A DNA stretch of 64,000 nt from Cupriavidus gilardii (GTDB taxonomy: Bacteria; Pseudomonadota; Gammaproteobacteria; Burkholderiales; Burkholderiaceae): assembly GCF_013314895.1 (NCBI RefSeq), contig NZ_JABTYE010000010.1, forward strand, positions 124,001 through 188,000. Reading direction: 5' to 3'. Position numbers and translations under genes: made by a program. Positions 33,541 through 43,122 of this stretch are shown here, in pieces. Numbering within the stretch: position 1 is the first letter of the stretch; every line of letters starts with the position of its first letter. Under the pieces are notes generated by a model that was not told the origin of the DNA, made no database searches, and saw only the letters and a program-made list of their open reading frames with translations.

Positions 33541-34218
33541 TCACGGTACGCGCCGATCGACCTCGTCCAGCGTCAGCGTGGCCAGGTGGCTGACGTCGCC
33601 CCATTGCGCCACGGTCAGCCGGTAGCTGTCGCTGCGCAGGCGATTGACGCTGGCATTGAGCAGCTCGTGCTCGCGCGGCGCTTCGAGCGTCATGCCGGTG
33701 GCTTCGCGATACAGGCAGTCCAGCACGCCACCGTGCGCCACCAGCGCGATGCGCTCGCCGGGATGGCGGCGCACCAGCGCCAGCACGACTTCGATCGCGC
33801 GTTCGTGGAAGTCGCGCAGCGACTCTCCCTGCGGCGGCGCGTAATCCGGCACGCGCGCCTGCCAGCGGGCGAAGTCCTCGGGCCGCTGCTGCGCAACTTC
33901 GGCATAGGTCATGCCTTCCAGCGTGCCGTAGCAGCGCTCGCGCAGCCGCGGCTCGGACTGGACCGGCATGCCGAGCGCCTCCGACAGCGGCGCCGCCGTC
34001 TGCATCGCGCGCGACAGGTCGCTCGAATAGATGGCATCGATCGGTTCGCCCGCCAGCGAGCCGGCCAGCGCGCGTGCCTGCGCGTGGCCGGTCTCGTTCA
34101 GCGGGATATCGAGCTGCCCCTGCAGCCGCCGTTCGCGGTTCCAGGCCGTTTCGCCGTGTCGGATCACGATCAGATGGGTGATGGCCAGCAGCGACTGCGG
34201 CCCGGGCGTGAACGTCAT
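33541..34218 (-). CDS. Histidine phosphatase family protein
   Basis: A 225-residue phosphoglycerate-mutase-like enzyme. LIVIRHGETAWNRERRLQGQLDIPLNETGHAQA carries the RHG catalytic motif (His at residue 21) and SSDLSRAMQTA the second phosphate contact. ERCYGTLEG and ALVAHGGVLDCL hold the Glu and second catalytic His. This branch includes GpmB-like and CobC-like phosphatases, so phosphatase activity on small molecules is more likely than mutase activity. The substrate is not evident from neighbours. Confidence 0.9.
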   Translation of the reverse strand: MTFTPGPQSLLAITHLIVIRHGETAWNRERRLQGQLDIPLNETGHAQARALAGSLAGEPIDAIYSSDLSRAMQTAAPLSEALGMPVQSEPRLRERCYGTLEGMTYAEVAQQRPEDFARWQARVPDYAPPQGESLRDFHERAIEVVLALVRRHPGERIALVAHGGVLDCLYREATGMTLEAPREHELLNASVNRLRSDSYRLTVAQWGDVSHLATLTLDEVDRRVP

Positions 34219-34278
34219 GCCGTTTCCTTCGCGCGCGCCGGGTGCGCGCTGATTCTTGGTGTTGGGGCTGCGGCGGCG

Positions 34279-34941
34279 TCAGGCGGCCGACTGCGTCGCC
34301 GCCAGTTTCGGGTTCAGGGTATAGGTGCCGGTCAGGCTGGCCTGGTCGAGCACGTGGCCTTCGATCGCCTCGCGCACCTGCGCGCCGGTGAAACGGCCCT
34401 CGAGCGGCAGACGGTCCAGGTCCAGCGCATAGATCGTGAACACGTAGTGGTGCACGATCGTGTCGTTCCACGGCGGGCACGGGCCGTCGTAGCCGTAGTA
34501 GTCGCCGCTCATGTCCTTGTCGCCGGCAAACCAGTTGGTGTAGTCGTTGATGCCGTGGCGCAGGCCGCCCGCCGCCGCGGTGCCCCCTGTCGCATCCGGG
34601 CCGGGCTTGCCGCGCGCGATCACACCGTCGCTGTGCGAGCCGGCCGAAATCGTGGTCAGGCCCGGCGGAATGTCGACCAGCACCCAATGGAAGAAGTCCA
34701 CGCGCGGCAGATCCGCCGGCACTTCGCGGCCTTCCTGGTTGACGTCGTCGCCGCGGCTGGGCACGTCGGGATCGTGACAGATCAGCACGAACGAGCGCGT
34801 GCCGGACGGCGCGCCGTCCCAATGCAGGTCGGGATTGCGGTTGCCGGACAGCGTGACGTGATTGGCGGCGTCCGGCACGGCAAAGGCGAACTCGCCGGGA
34901 ATCGGCGCCATGTCGGCAAAGGCGTTGCTCCAGAGTCTCAT
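34279..34941 (-). CDS. YbhB/YbcL family Raf-kinase-inhibitor-like protein (PEBP)
   Basis: A 220-residue PEBP-fold protein without a signal peptide: LSGNRNPDLHWDGAPSGTRSFVLICHDPDVPSRGDDVNQEG, DFFHWVLVDIPPG, a Gly-rich loop, GYDGPCPPWNDTIVHHYVFTIYALD and EALEGHVL-type end (AIEGHVLDQASLTGTYT). Bacterial members bind small anionic ligands and have no firm role. The insertion VPSRGDDVNQEGREVPADLPRV is typical of the longer subgroup. AAGGAGA precedes ATG 34941. Confidence 0.92.
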   Translation of the reverse strand: MRLWSNAFADMAPIPGEFAFAVPDAANHVTLSGNRNPDLHWDGAPSGTRSFVLICHDPDVPSRGDDVNQEGREVPADLPRVDFFHWVLVDIPPGLTTISAGSHSDGVIARGKPGPDATGGTAAAGGLRHGINDYTNWFAGDKDMSGDYYGYDGPCPPWNDTIVHHYVFTIYALDLDRLPLEGRFTGAQVREAIEGHVLDQASLTGTYTLNPKLAATQSAA

Positions 34942-34957
34942 GCTTGTCTCCTTGCGG

Positions 34958-35488
34958 TTACGGGTTGGCCGCGCGGGGCGGCGTGGATGACGGTCGGAAC
35001 GGCACGGATGACGGCGACGGGGGCGGCGACGATGGCGGCACCCGCAGCCAGAACGTGACGGGGCCGTCGTTGACCAGGCTGACCTGCATCATCGCGCCGA
35101 ACTCGCCGGTCTGCACCTCGGGATGGGCGGCCCGCGCCCGGGCGACGAAATGCTCGTACAACCGCCGGCCGTCCTGCGGCGAAGCCGCGGGCGTGAAGCT
35201 TGGGCGCGTACCGCTGTTGGTATCGGCGGCCAACGTGAACTGCGACACCACCAGCAGCCCGCCGGGCGTGCCCTGGCCGTCGATGTCGCGCACCGGCAGG
35301 TTCATCTTGCCGGCGGCATCGGAGAAGACGCGATAGCCGAGCAGCTTGGCCAGCAGGCGCTCGGCCTCGCTTTCGGTGTCGCCGCGTTCGGCGCAGACCA
35401 GCGCGAGCAGGCCAGCACCGATTTCGCCGGTGACGCGGCCATCGACCGTCACGCTGGCTCGCGCCACGCGCTGGATCAGGGCAATCAT
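34958..35488 (-). CDS. dtd: D-aminoacyl-tRNA deacylase
   Basis: A 176-residue DTD. Residues 1-150 are the full enzyme: [39 protein letters not shown], the [17 protein letters not shown] motif (SQFTL) and a C-terminal NDGPVTFWL (the family Gly-cis-Pro motif appears as NDGPVT). It removes D-amino acids, and glycine from tRNA-Ala, by recycling mischarged tRNA. The last 25 residues are a Pro/Ser-rich tail not normally present. It follows tyrS by 11 bases in the same direction, a fitting pair because D-Tyr-tRNA is a classic substrate. Confidence 0.95.
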   Translation of the reverse strand: MIALIQRVARASVTVDGRVTGEIGAGLLALVCAERGDTESEAERLLAKLLGYRVFSDAAGKMNLPVRDIDGQGTPGGLLVVSQFTLAADTNSGTRPSFTPAASPQDGRRLYEHFVARARAAHPEVQTGEFGAMMQVSLVNDGPVTFWLRVPPSSPPPSPSSVPFRPSSTPPRAANP

Positions 35489-35499
35489 CGGACTGCGCC

Positions 35500-36741
35500 T
35501 CAGGACAGCGTCACGCGCGCGAAACGGCGCTTGCCGACCTGGACCACATAGGTGCCGGGCTCGACCTTCAGCGCCTTGTCGCTGATCTGGGTGCCGTCGA
35601 TGCGCACCCCGCCCTGCTCGATATTGCGGTTGGCCTCGGACGACGACGGCACCAGGTTGGCCTGCTTGAGCAGCTGGGCGATGCCCATCGGCGCGCCGGA
35701 CAGGCTGACCTCGGGGATATCGTCGGGCACGCCGCCGCGGGCGCGGTGATTGAAGTCCTCCAGCGCCTTGTCGGCGTCGGCCGCGCTGTGAAAGCGCGTG
35801 ACGATCTCCTGCGCCAGCATCACCTTGCAGTCGCGCGGGTTGCGGCCCAGCGCCACTTCCTGCTTCATCAGGTCGATCTCGGACATCGGGCGGAACGACA
35901 GCAATTCGTAGTAGCGCCACATCAGGTCGTCCGAGATACTCATCAGCTTGCCGAACATCTCGCTGGGCGGCTCCGTCACACCGACGTAGTTGCCCTTGGA
36001 CTTGGACATCTTCTCGACGCCGTCCAGGCCGACCAGCAGCGGCATGGTCAGGATGCACTGCGGCTCCTGGCCGTATTCCTTTTGCAGTTCGCGGCCGACC
36101 AGCAGATTGAACTTCTGGTCGGTACCGCCGAGCTCGAGATCGGACTTCAATGCAACTGAGTCGTAGCCCTGCATCAGCGGGTAGAGGAACTCATGGACCG
36201 AAATCGGAATCCCAGACCGGTAGCGTTTGGTGAAGTCGTCGCGCTCCATCATGCGGGCGACGGTGTACTTCGCGGCGAGCTGGATCATGCCGCGCGCGCC
36301 CAATGGGTCGCACCACTCGCTGTTGTAGCGGATCTCGGTCCTGGACGGGTCCAGCACCAGGCTGGCCTGGCGGTAATAGGTCTGCGCGTTGGCTTCGATC
36401 TGTTCGCGCGTCAGCGGCGGCCGGGTGCTGTTGCGGCCGGACGGATCGCCGATGGTCGAGGTGAAGTCGCCGATCAGGAAGATCACGTGGTGGCCGAGGT
36501 CCTGCAACTGGCGCATCTTGTTGAGCACGACCGTGTGCCCGATGTGGATGTCCGGCGCGGTCGGATCCAGGCCCAGCTTGATCCGCAACGGCACGCCGGT
36601 GGCCTCGCTACGCGCCAGCTTCTGCAGCCATTCGGATTCGATCAGCAGTTCGTCGCAGCCGCGCTTGGACACTTCCAGCGCGTGCATCACGGACGGTGTC
36701 AGGGGGTAGGAGGTCGCGGCGCCGGAGGATACGTCGGTCAT
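35500..36741 (-). CDS. tyrS: Tyrosyl-tRNA synthetase
   Basis: A 413-residue class I synthetase of the TyrRS type common in betaproteobacteria. HIGH lies at 66-69 (PDIHIGHT) and KMSKS at 244-248, with a C-terminal S4-like RNA-binding domain ([23 protein letters not shown]). It charges tRNA-Tyr. The start [32 protein letters not shown] at ATG 36741 gives the expected length. It shares a divergent promoter region with an M23 peptidase gene, an arrangement conserved in many Burkholderiales. Confidence 0.97.
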   Translation of the reverse strand: MTDVSSGAATSYPLTPSVMHALEVSKRGCDELLIESEWLQKLARSEATGVPLRIKLGLDPTAPDIHIGHTVVLNKMRQLQDLGHHVIFLIGDFTSTIGDPSGRNSTRPPLTREQIEANAQTYYRQASLVLDPSRTEIRYNSEWCDPLGARGMIQLAAKYTVARMMERDDFTKRYRSGIPISVHEFLYPLMQGYDSVALKSDLELGGTDQKFNLLVGRELQKEYGQEPQCILTMPLLVGLDGVEKMSKSKGNYVGVTEPPSEMFGKLMSISDDLMWRYYELLSFRPMSEIDLMKQEVALGRNPRDCKVMLAQEIVTRFHSAADADKALEDFNHRARGGVPDDIPEVSLSGAPMGIAQLLKQANLVPSSSEANRNIEQGGVRIDGTQISDKALKVEPGTYVVQVGKRRFARVTLS

Positions 36742-36796
36742 GACTTAAGTCGTTGAAATACATGAATATTCGGGCGGACACCGGGGAACTTTTTGG

Positions 36797-36802
36797 TATA
36801 AT
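36797..36802 (+). promoter_or_regulatory. Extended -10 of the M23 peptidase promoter
   Basis: TATAAT preceded by TGG, giving the extended -10 TGGTATAAT, with no good -35. Transcription would start near 36809, leaving a leader of about 145 bases. Confidence 0.55.
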
Positions 36803-36955
36803 CCGCCGATTCGGCCAGCCGGGAGCCATCCCGTCGGCCAACCGCCATTGTAGGCGGCAAACGAAAGACAGCCCGCGCCGCACCTCGGGGGAGGAAGGCA
36901 GACACGCACAGATCGTCGCGGCAGCGGAGCCCGAACCAAGGCAGAATTTTACGTG

Positions 36956-38332
36956 ATGTGGTCCAGACTCCGCGAAGTTTTCGCGCGTGAGCTCGTGGTG
37001 CTCGTCGATCCGACCCATGCGCTGCATGCGCGCCGCCGCAAGCAATTGACGGCTTCGGTCGCGACCGTCTTTACGCTCGGCATGGCCGCGGCCATGGGCG
37101 TGGCACCGCGCACCGCCTACGACGATCCCGACGCGCCCCGCGTGGTCCAGGGCATGCGCCTGCCCGACCTGCGCGACCAGCTCGAGCGCCTGACCGACAC
37201 CGGCGCCACCTTCGTCCGCCAGGAGCGGATGCAGCGCGGCGACACCATCGCCACGCTGCTCAAGCGGCTCGGCGTGGACGACCCCGACGCGCAGGCCTTC
37301 ATCCACAAGAACCCGACCGCACGCGGCCTGTTCAAGCTCGAACCGGGTCAGATCGTGCAGGCGGAAGTGGACCAGAGCAACCTGCTTGTCTCGCTGCAGG
37401 CCAACCTCGGCGGCGACGTCTCGATCTCGCGCCAGCTGGTGATCGAGCGCGCCGGCGACCTGGCCGATCCGGACTACAAGGCACGCATCGAGGTCGTCAA
37501 GAACGAGCTGCACTACGAGATGGGCTCGGGCACGATCGGCGCCGGCGGCTTCTTCAAGGCGATGGACGCGGCCAACGTGCCCGACGAGGTGGTCGACCAG
37601 ATGATCTCGATCTTCTCGGGCGTGATCGACTTCCACCACGACATCGTCAAGGGCGACCGCTTCCGCATCGTCTACGAATCGGGCTATCGCGACGGCGCGT
37701 TCGTGCGCAACGGCCGCGTGGTCGCGATCGAACTGATCAACCGCAACCAGCTGCACCAGGCGCTGTGGTACGCGCCGGACGGCAAGAACGGCGCCTACTA
37801 CACCTTCGACGGACGCAGCATGAAGCGGCCGTTCCTGCGTTCGCCGGTCGAGTTCTCGCGGATGTCGTCGGGCTTCGGCGGCCGCGACCATCCGCTGCAC
37901 CACCAGTGGCAGCAGCACAAGGGCGTGGATTTCGCGGCGCCGACCGGCACCAAGGTGTTCGCTACCGGCGACGGGGAAGTCGATTTCGTCGGCCAGCAGA
38001 ACGGCTACGGCAATATCGTCGTCATCAAGCACCACAACGGCTACTCGACCTACTACGCGCATCTGTCGCGCTTTGCCGGCATCCAGCAGGGCCAGCGCGT
38101 GATGCAGGGGCAGCTGATCGGCTACGTCGGCTCGACCGGCTGGGCCACCGGCCCGCACCTGCACTACGAGTTCCGCCACAACGACGTGCCGCAGAACCCG
38201 TTGACGATCACGCTGATGGAATCGCCGGCGCTGACCGGGCGCGCGCGCCAGCAGTTTCTGAGCTACACCAGCGACATGCTGAGCCGGATCAACGCGCTGC
38301 GCACCTACAACGTCGCCTCCAACGGCAACTGA
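36956..38332 (+). CDS. M23-family peptidoglycan endopeptidase
   Basis: A 458-residue envelope protein. A membrane anchor spans residues 33-50 after a basic start ([14 protein letters not shown]). An OapA/LysM-like region follows ([23 protein letters not shown]), then the LytM/M23 domain with [12 protein letters not shown] (His321, Asp325) and GPHLHYEF (His401, His403), so the zinc ligands are intact. It should cut peptidoglycan cross-links in the periplasm, as MepM (YebA) does. A GTG just upstream of ATG 36956 could add one residue. It is divergent from tyrS and followed by anmK at 31 bases, probably a cell-wall recycling unit. Confidence 0.93.
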   Translation: MWSRLREVFARELVVLVDPTHALHARRRKQLTASVATVFTLGMAAAMGVAPRTAYDDPDAPRVVQGMRLPDLRDQLERLTDTGATFVRQERMQRGDTIATLLKRLGVDDPDAQAFIHKNPTARGLFKLEPGQIVQAEVDQSNLLVSLQANLGGDVSISRQLVIERAGDLADPDYKARIEVVKNELHYEMGSGTIGAGGFFKAMDAANVPDEVVDQMISIFSGVIDFHHDIVKGDRFRIVYESGYRDGAFVRNGRVVAIELINRNQLHQALWYAPDGKNGAYYTFDGRSMKRPFLRSPVEFSRMSSGFGGRDHPLHHQWQQHKGVDFAAPTGTKVFATGDGEVDFVGQQNGYGNIVVIKHHNGYSTYYAHLSRFAGIQQGQRVMQGQLIGYVGSTGWATGPHLHYEFRHNDVPQNPLTITLMESPALTGRARQQFLSYTSDMLSRINALRTYNVASNGN

Positions 38333-38363
38333 CGCGGCACCGAGCGCACCGCCCCACGCCGCG

Positions 38364-39485
38364 ATGTCCGCCACGCGCCCCGAACTCCTGATCGGCCTGA
38401 TGTCCGGCACCAGCATGGACGGGGCCGACGGCGTGCTGGTGGACTTCTCCGGGGCCCAGCCCCGGGTTCTTGCGGCCAGCCACCAACCCTTCCCCGAGAG
38501 CCTGCGCACCGCCTTCGGCGCGCTGCAGCAGCCCGGCGACGACGAAATCCATCGCGAGGCGCTGGCGGCCAATGCGCTGGCGCGCGTCTATGCCGACTGC
38601 GTTGCGGCGCTGCTGCGCGAAGCCGCAGTGCCAGCCGACGCAATCGCGGCGATCGGCGCGCATGGCCAGACCATTCGCCATCGTCCCGGCCGTTACGACG
38701 GCATCGGCTATACGCGGCAGAGCCAGCATCCGGCGCTGCTGGCCGAGCTGACCGGCATCGACGTGGTCGCCGATTTCCGCAGCCGCGATATCGCCGCGGG
38801 CGGACAGGGCGCGCCGCTGGTGCCGGCGCTGCACCAGGCGCTGTTCGGCGTGGCCGGCGAGACCCGCGTGGTCTGCAATATCGGCGGCATCTCCAATATC
38901 AGCGTGCTGCCCGGCGACGGCGGGCCGGTGATCGGCTTCGACTGCGGACCGGGCAATGCGCTGCTGGACCACTGGATTGCCCGCCATCGCGGCCTGCCCT
39001 TCGACGCAAACGGCGAGTGGGCGGCCGGCGGCCGCATCGACGAGGCACTGCTGGCGCGGCTGCTCGACGAGCCGTATTTCAAGCAGCCTCCCCCCAAGAG
39101 CACCGGCCGCGACCTGTTCCATCCCGCCTGGCTCGACGCGCAGCTGCAGGACGCCGAACGCGATCCGCAGCACGTGCAGGCGACGCTGGCGGCGCTGACG
39201 GCCGAGGCCATCGCCGGAGACATCCGCCGCTACGCGCCGGATACGCGGCGCTTGATCGTCTGCGGCGGCGGCGCCTGCAACGGCTTCGTGATGGCGCGCC
39301 TGGCGTCCGCGTTGCCGAACGTCACGGTGCAGACCTCGGACGACTTCGGCGTGCCGGTCTCGCAGGTCGAGGCGCTCGCCTTTGCCTGGCTGGCGCGCCA
39401 ATGCCTGCGCCGCGAGCCGGGCAATATGCCGACCGTGACGGGCGCCGCCGGCCCGCGCGTGCTCGGCGCGATCTATCCGCGCTGA
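38364..39485 (+). CDS. anmK: Anhydro-N-acetylmuramic acid kinase
   Basis: A 373-residue kinase of the ASKHA fold: [22 protein letters not shown] (phosphate-1), [60 protein letters not shown] and [16 protein letters not shown]. It phosphorylates and opens anhydroMurNAc for reuse as MurNAc-6-P. The gene follows the peptidoglycan peptidase gene closely, and the two functions fit one recycling route. Confidence 0.96.
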   Translation: MSATRPELLIGLMSGTSMDGADGVLVDFSGAQPRVLAASHQPFPESLRTAFGALQQPGDDEIHREALAANALARVYADCVAALLREAAVPADAIAAIGAHGQTIRHRPGRYDGIGYTRQSQHPALLAELTGIDVVADFRSRDIAAGGQGAPLVPALHQALFGVAGETRVVCNIGGISNISVLPGDGGPVIGFDCGPGNALLDHWIARHRGLPFDANGEWAAGGRIDEALLARLLDEPYFKQPPPKSTGRDLFHPAWLDAQLQDAERDPQHVQATLAALTAEAIAGDIRRYAPDTRRLIVCGGGACNGFVMARLASALPNVTVQTSDDFGVPVSQVEALAFAWLARQCLRREPGNMPTVTGAAGPRVLGAIYPR

Positions 39486-39573
39486 GGCGCTGCCTTCTGC
39501 TGGCTGACTGCCCGCCCTGTGCCGGGTGAGATACTGTCGTGACCGCCCACACCAATAAAGAGGGGGAGTAGCG

Positions 39574-40371
39574 ATGGAGATCAGCATCACACAGATCGAG
39601 GCCTACCAGCGCGACGGCGCGCTGGTCCTGCGCGGGGCCTTCGCGGACTGGGTCGAGCGGCTGCGCGAAGGATTCGAGCAAAACCTGGCAGCGCCGGGGC
39701 CGTTCGCCATCGAAAACGTACGCGCTGGCGAGAGCGGCCGCTTCTTCGAGGACTACTGCAACTGGCAGCGCATCCCCGCCTTCGCGGCCTTCATGCACGA
39801 ATCGCCGGCGGCCGCGATCGCGGGACAGCTGATGCGCTCGCAGGCGGCGCAGGTGTTCCACGAGCACATCCTCGTCAAGGAACCGGGCACGGCAAAGCCG
39901 ACGCCCTGGCACCAGGACCTGCCCTATTACTGCGTCGACGGCAGTCAGACCGCCAGCTACTGGATCCCGCTGGACCCGGTCACAACGGCCAACACGCTGC
40001 GCGTGGTACTGGGCTCCCACCGCTGGCCCAGGCTGGTGCGGCCCAAGCGCTGGGCCAGCAACGACAATTTCTACGCGGGTGACGATGCGTTCATGGAGAT
40101 GCCGGACGTCGAGGATGGCTCGCACCGGATCCTGACGCCGGAACTGGAGCCGGGCGACGCGGTGGTGTTCGACTTCCGCACCGTGCATGGCGCCGCCGGC
40201 AATACCGGCAGCGGACGCCGGCGGGCATTTTCGGCGCGCTTTCTCGGCGATGACGTGCGCTATGTCGATCGGCCCGGGCGCACGTCCCCCCCTTTCCCGG
40301 GCATCGGGCTGGCCGATGGGGACCGTATGCGGGAGGACTGGTTTCCGGTGGTGTGGCGTGCGGGGCAGTAA
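39574..40371 (+). CDS. Phytanoyl-CoA dioxygenase (PhyH) family protein
   Basis: A 265-residue Fe(II)/2-oxoglutarate oxygenase of the PhyH/EctD superfamily. The double-stranded beta-helix holds PTPWHQDLPYYCVDG (His113, Asp115), a distal VVFDFRTVHGAAGN (His205) and an arginine shortly after (RRRAFSARFLGDD) for 2-oxoglutarate. The HxD...H triad is complete, so it should be active. Hydroxylation substrates in this family range from lipids to small amines, and neighbours give no clue. GGGGGAG precedes ATG 39574. Confidence 0.88.
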   Translation: MEISITQIEAYQRDGALVLRGAFADWVERLREGFEQNLAAPGPFAIENVRAGESGRFFEDYCNWQRIPAFAAFMHESPAAAIAGQLMRSQAAQVFHEHILVKEPGTAKPTPWHQDLPYYCVDGSQTASYWIPLDPVTTANTLRVVLGSHRWPRLVRPKRWASNDNFYAGDDAFMEMPDVEDGSHRILTPELEPGDAVVFDFRTVHGAAGNTGSGRRRAFSARFLGDDVRYVDRPGRTSPPFPGIGLADGDRMREDWFPVVWRAGQ

Positions 40372-40415
40372 GGCCCGCGGACCCGGCCGGCAACGCTGCA
40401 ATGCAAGCGGGCAAC

Positions 40416-40442
40416 AAAAAGCGCACCCGAGGGTGCGCTTTT
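40416..40442. terminator. Bidirectional terminator, PhyH gene and erpA
   Basis: AAAAGCGCACCC-GA-GGGTGCGCTTTT, with A- and T-tracts on both sides, serves the two convergent genes. Confidence 0.9.
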
Positions 40443-40460
40443 CGCTGAGGCGGACTGGCG

Positions 40461-40829
40461 TCAGACCGAGAACGACGAGCCGCAACCGCAGGTGGTCGTG
40501 GCGTTCGGGTTCTTGATCACGAACTGGGCGCCATTGATGTCTTCCTTGTAGTCGATCTCCGCGCCCACCAGATACTGGTAGCTCATCGAATCGATCAACA
40601 GCGTGACGCCGTTCTTGACCATCGTGGTGTCGTCTTCATTCACTTCCTCGTCGAAAGTGAAGCCGTACTGGAAGCCGGAACAACCGCCGCCCTGCACGAA
40701 GACGCGCAGTTTCAGATCGGCATTGCCCTCTTCCTCGATCAACTGCTTGACCTTGTCGGCGGCGCTGTCGGTAAAGACGAACGGGGCCGGCACGTCCTCG
40801 GTAATGGGTGCCTCTGCGACTGCGTTCAT
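40461..40829 (-). CDS. erpA: Iron-sulfur cluster insertion protein ErpA
   Basis: A 122-residue A-type carrier. The three cluster cysteines are present: Cys50 in [13 protein letters not shown] and Cys114 and Cys116 in TTCGCGSSF. It delivers Fe-S clusters to apoproteins, including isoprenoid-synthesis enzymes. The N-terminus [27 protein letters not shown] matches the family. It is downstream of bactofilin in the same direction. Confidence 0.96.
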   Translation of the reverse strand: MNAVAEAPITEDVPAPFVFTDSAADKVKQLIEEEGNADLKLRVFVQGGGCSGFQYGFTFDEEVNEDDTTMVKNGVTLLIDSMSYQYLVGAEIDYKEDINGAQFVIKNPNATTTCGCGSSFSV

Positions 40830-40942
40830 GGGGTTCTCCTATTTAGATACGCCGGTATTCTAAGCGCACTGGAAAGATCGTGCCGATCCCCCATCGATTC
40901 AAGGGGCTCTGTGCACGCGCGTTTCCGGTACGCGCGGCCTCA

Positions 40943-41356
40943 TCAGGCGCTTTCCTCGCTGCCTGCGGCCAGTTTCAGGTTGGGCAGCGCCTTGGGCTCG
41001 GTGTTCCCGAGCGGAACCAGGCGGCCCTCGACAATCGCGCCCTGGTGCATTTCCAGGGCCGCATAGTGCACTTCGCCTTGCACGCGCGCCTGCGGCTGCA
41101 ATTCCAGCAGCTCGGCCGCATGCACTGGACCCGTCACGGTGCCGTTGAGCACCAGGTGGCCGACCTTGACCTCCCCTTCCACCACGCCGGTCTCGCTGAC
41201 GACCAGCATGCTGGGTTGACCGGCCACGGCGAGCACGTTGCCGCGCACGCGGCCATCGAGGCGCAGGCCGCCCGAGAAGTGCAGGTCGCCTTCGACGACG
41301 GTCTGGCGACCGATCAGGGTGTCGATCGTCAACCCTTTCTTCTTCGAAAACAGCAT
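40943..41356 (-). CDS. Bactofilin
   Basis: A 137-residue bactofilin (DUF583). A short N-terminal tail, MLFSKKKGLTIDTLIG, is followed by a right-handed beta-helix of Gly/Val-rich turns (VVEGDLHFSGGLRLDGRVRGNVL, VVSETGVVEGEVKVGHLVLNGTVTGPVHAAELLELQPQARVQGEVHY) and a short disordered end. Bactofilins form membrane-associated filaments that organise cell-wall enzymes and cell shape. The ATG at 41356 opens the family's standard start; a longer frame upstream lacks support. A 15-bp inverted repeat, ACGCCTG-T-CAGGCGT (41461-41475), lies in its upstream region. Confidence 0.92.
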   Translation of the reverse strand: MLFSKKKGLTIDTLIGRQTVVEGDLHFSGGLRLDGRVRGNVLAVAGQPSMLVVSETGVVEGEVKVGHLVLNGTVTGPVHAAELLELQPQARVQGEVHYAALEMHQGAIVEGRLVPLGNTEPKALPNLKLAAGSEESA

Positions 41357-41488
41357 CGCGGCCTCACTGGGAAACTTGGGAAAGCGCCATTGTATCCATG
41401 ACGATGCATTGTGCGGCCAACTGCCCGTACCACCGTGATGTAGCAACAACGCTCCGGGTAACGCCTGTCAGGCGTGGACGCCCAAAAC

Positions 41489-41517
41489 AAAAACCGCACG
41501 ACTGGCGTGCGGTTTTT
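41489..41517 (-). terminator. Terminator of the rplM-rpsI operon
   Basis: On the minus strand, CCGCACG...CGTGCGG is followed by TTTTTG, 44 bases after the rpsI stop. The A-tract on the other side makes it symmetrical. Confidence 0.9.
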
Positions 41518-41560
41518 GCTGGCTGCGCAAGCTGGGAAGGATCCCGGCTTGCCCGGCGCA

Positions 41561-41953
41561 TCAACGCTTCGAGAACTGCTTGCGACGACGTGCCTTGTGC
41601 AGACCGACCTTCTTACGCTCGACTTCACGCGCATCGCGGGTGACGAAGCCGGCCTTGGACAGCGCGGACTTCAGCGTGGCGTCATAGTCGATCAGCGCGC
41701 GGGTGATGCCGTGGCGCACCGCACCGGCCTGGCCGGTTTCGCCGCCGCCGGTCACATTGACCTTGATGTCGAAGGTCTGCGCGTGAGCGGTCAGCTCGAG
41801 CGGCTGGCGCACGATCATCAGCGAGGTTTCGCGGGCGAAGTACTCGTTGATGGGCTTGCCGTTGACGACGATGTCGCCCTTACCCGACTTGATGAACACA
41901 CGTGCCACAGCGCTCTTGCGGCGGCCAGTACCGTAATTCCAATTTCCGATCAT
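41561..41953 (-). CDS. rpsI: 30S ribosomal protein S9
   Basis: A 130-residue S9. It carries the family's [32 protein letters not shown] start, the [23 protein letters not shown] signature and the basic C-terminus [10 protein letters not shown] that reaches the P-site tRNA. It is second in the rplM-rpsI operon, 11 bases after rplM. Confidence 0.99.
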   Translation of the reverse strand: MIGNWNYGTGRRKSAVARVFIKSGKGDIVVNGKPINEYFARETSLMIVRQPLELTAHAQTFDIKVNVTGGGETGQAGAVRHGITRALIDYDATLKSALSKAGFVTRDAREVERKKVGLHKARRRKQFSKR

Positions 41954-41964
41954 GGATGGCCCCC

Positions 41965-42393
41965 TTAGATTTCCAGCGCCTTGGGCTGCTGCGCTTCATG
42001 CGGATGCTCGGCTTCGGCGTAAACCTTCAGCTTCTTGATCATCGCATAGCCCAGCGGACCCTTCGGCAGCATGCCCTTGACAGCCTTTTCCAGGGCGCGG
42101 CCCGGGAAACGCTGTTGCATCTTGCCGAACGTGGTTTCGTAGATACCGCCCGGGTAGCCCGAGTGACGGTAGTACTTCTTGTCGGTTTCTTTCGTGCCGG
42201 TGACACGCAGTTTGGCCGCGTTGACGACGATGATGTAGTCGCCCGTGTCGACGTGCGGAGTAAATTCCGGCTTGTGTTTGCCGCGCAGACGGCGTGCCAC
42301 TTCGCTGGCGACACGGCCGAGGACTTTGTCCGTCGCGTCAATCACGAACCAGTCGCGCTTTACCTCATGAGGCTTGGCGGAAAAGGTTTTCAT
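41965..42393 (-). CDS. rplM: 50S ribosomal protein L13
   Basis: A 142-residue L13: [75 protein letters not shown] and [30 protein letters not shown]. An early-assembly protein of the large subunit; in E. coli it represses its own operon. The leader upstream is about 130 bases from the promoter at 42531-42560, long enough for such control. Confidence 0.99.
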   Translation of the reverse strand: MKTFSAKPHEVKRDWFVIDATDKVLGRVASEVARRLRGKHKPEFTPHVDTGDYIIVVNAAKLRVTGTKETDKKYYRHSGYPGGIYETTFGKMQQRFPGRALEKAVKGMLPKGPLGYAMIKKLKVYAEAEHPHEAQQPKALEI

Positions 42394-42530
42394 GATCTTT
42401 CCTGAGACTTGTAGAACCTGCCCGTAACATGACTTGCGTCGTCGGCCGGCCCTTTGGACCTGACCTTCCTGCTTGTGTGTGCAGGCTCTCCCTGAGTTCT
42501 TCTTCCGCGGGCATGACGGAAAAGCCCTCG

Positions 42531-42560
42531 ATTATACTTGCGGTTCGCCGCCCGGCACAA
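42531..42560 (-). promoter_or_regulatory. rplM-rpsI promoter
   Basis: On the minus strand, TTGTGC (42560-42555), an 18-bp spacer and a perfect TATAAT (42536-42531). Confidence 0.7.
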
Positions 42561-42643
42561 GCAAACAATGCGTTTGCCGTCAAGGGATTGAGTCACGCAG
42601 TGTCCTGCGGACCGCTTTTCTGAAAAGAAAACGGCGCAGGGGC

Positions 42644-42675
42644 GAAAAAAAACCCAAGCGCTGAGGCTTGGGTTT
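42644..42675 (-). terminator. Strong terminator of the candidate small RNA
   Basis: On the minus strand, AAACCCAAGC-CTCAGC-GCTTGGGTTT is followed by an unbroken T run: an intrinsic terminator with no protein gene upstream on that strand. Confidence 0.9.
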
Positions 42676-42826
42676 GAATCCACCAAAGGAGGAGGGTGGA
42701 GGAGACACTGGGAGAACGACGGGACGGGGCCGGCGGTGCGGGCTGGCGTCGGGAAATTGCTTCGGTCGCTTCGACCACCCTTCGCTTTCGCACTCTGGCG
42801 GGCCATCGGCGCGCCGTCGTTCAATG
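42644..42826 (-). ncRNA. Candidate small RNA with CCUCCUCC-type loop
   Basis: A promoter at 42833-42860 and an intrinsic terminator at 42644-42675 frame a minus-strand transcript of about 183 nt. It holds no good open frame. Just before the terminator it contains TCCACC-CTCCTCCTTT-GGTGGA (42700-42679), a 6-bp stem whose loop is complementary to Shine-Dalgarno sequences. A second small hairpin, GGTCG-AAG-CGACC, lies upstream. Anti-Shine-Dalgarno loops of this kind are a hallmark of several proteobacterial regulatory RNAs, including the CcsR or cuckoo family. The family assignment is a guess; the transcription unit is seen directly. Confidence 0.5.
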
Positions 42827-42832
42827 GTTCGA

Positions 42833-42860
42833 ATTATACATGACGGCTTGTGCGACGCAA
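42833..42860 (-). promoter_or_regulatory. Promoter of the candidate small RNA
   Basis: On the minus strand, TTGCGT (42860-42855), a 16-bp spacer and a perfect TATAAT (42838-42833). Confidence 0.65.
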
Positions 42861-43122
42861 GAAAATTTGCACTGCGAAACGGCATTTCGTAATGCAAAAA
42901 ATTGTCACGGCCGCGGCAGCTGACACAAAGTCCGTAAATTCAATGACTTACGGGAAAAGCGCGATGTCACGAAACTGACATCTTAGAGGTTTCCCTCAGT
43001 TTTCCTCCTGTTCAAGCGGCAAAAACACCACACGACGCAAGGAAAATTTGAGGAAAATGCAAGGGCTCGATGCGCGCGCATCGCCACATCGAAACGAAAC
43101 ATTGAGAGCAGGAACGAACGAA
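42861..43122. other. AT-rich spacer and leader of the OsmC gene
   Basis: About 260 bases, markedly richer in A and T than the surroundings. I see no CDS or clear promoter. The region separates the minus-strand small RNA from osmC and probably holds regulatory sites. Confidence 0.4.

Noticed and set aside
42826..42836. GGTTCGAAT reminiscent of a tRNA T-loop
   Set aside because: No acceptor, D or anticodon stems could be built around it on either strand.
42580..42897. Minus-strand frame of 105 codons inside the candidate small RNA
   Set aside because: No ribosome binding site, starts upstream of the predicted transcription start, and runs through the terminator stem.
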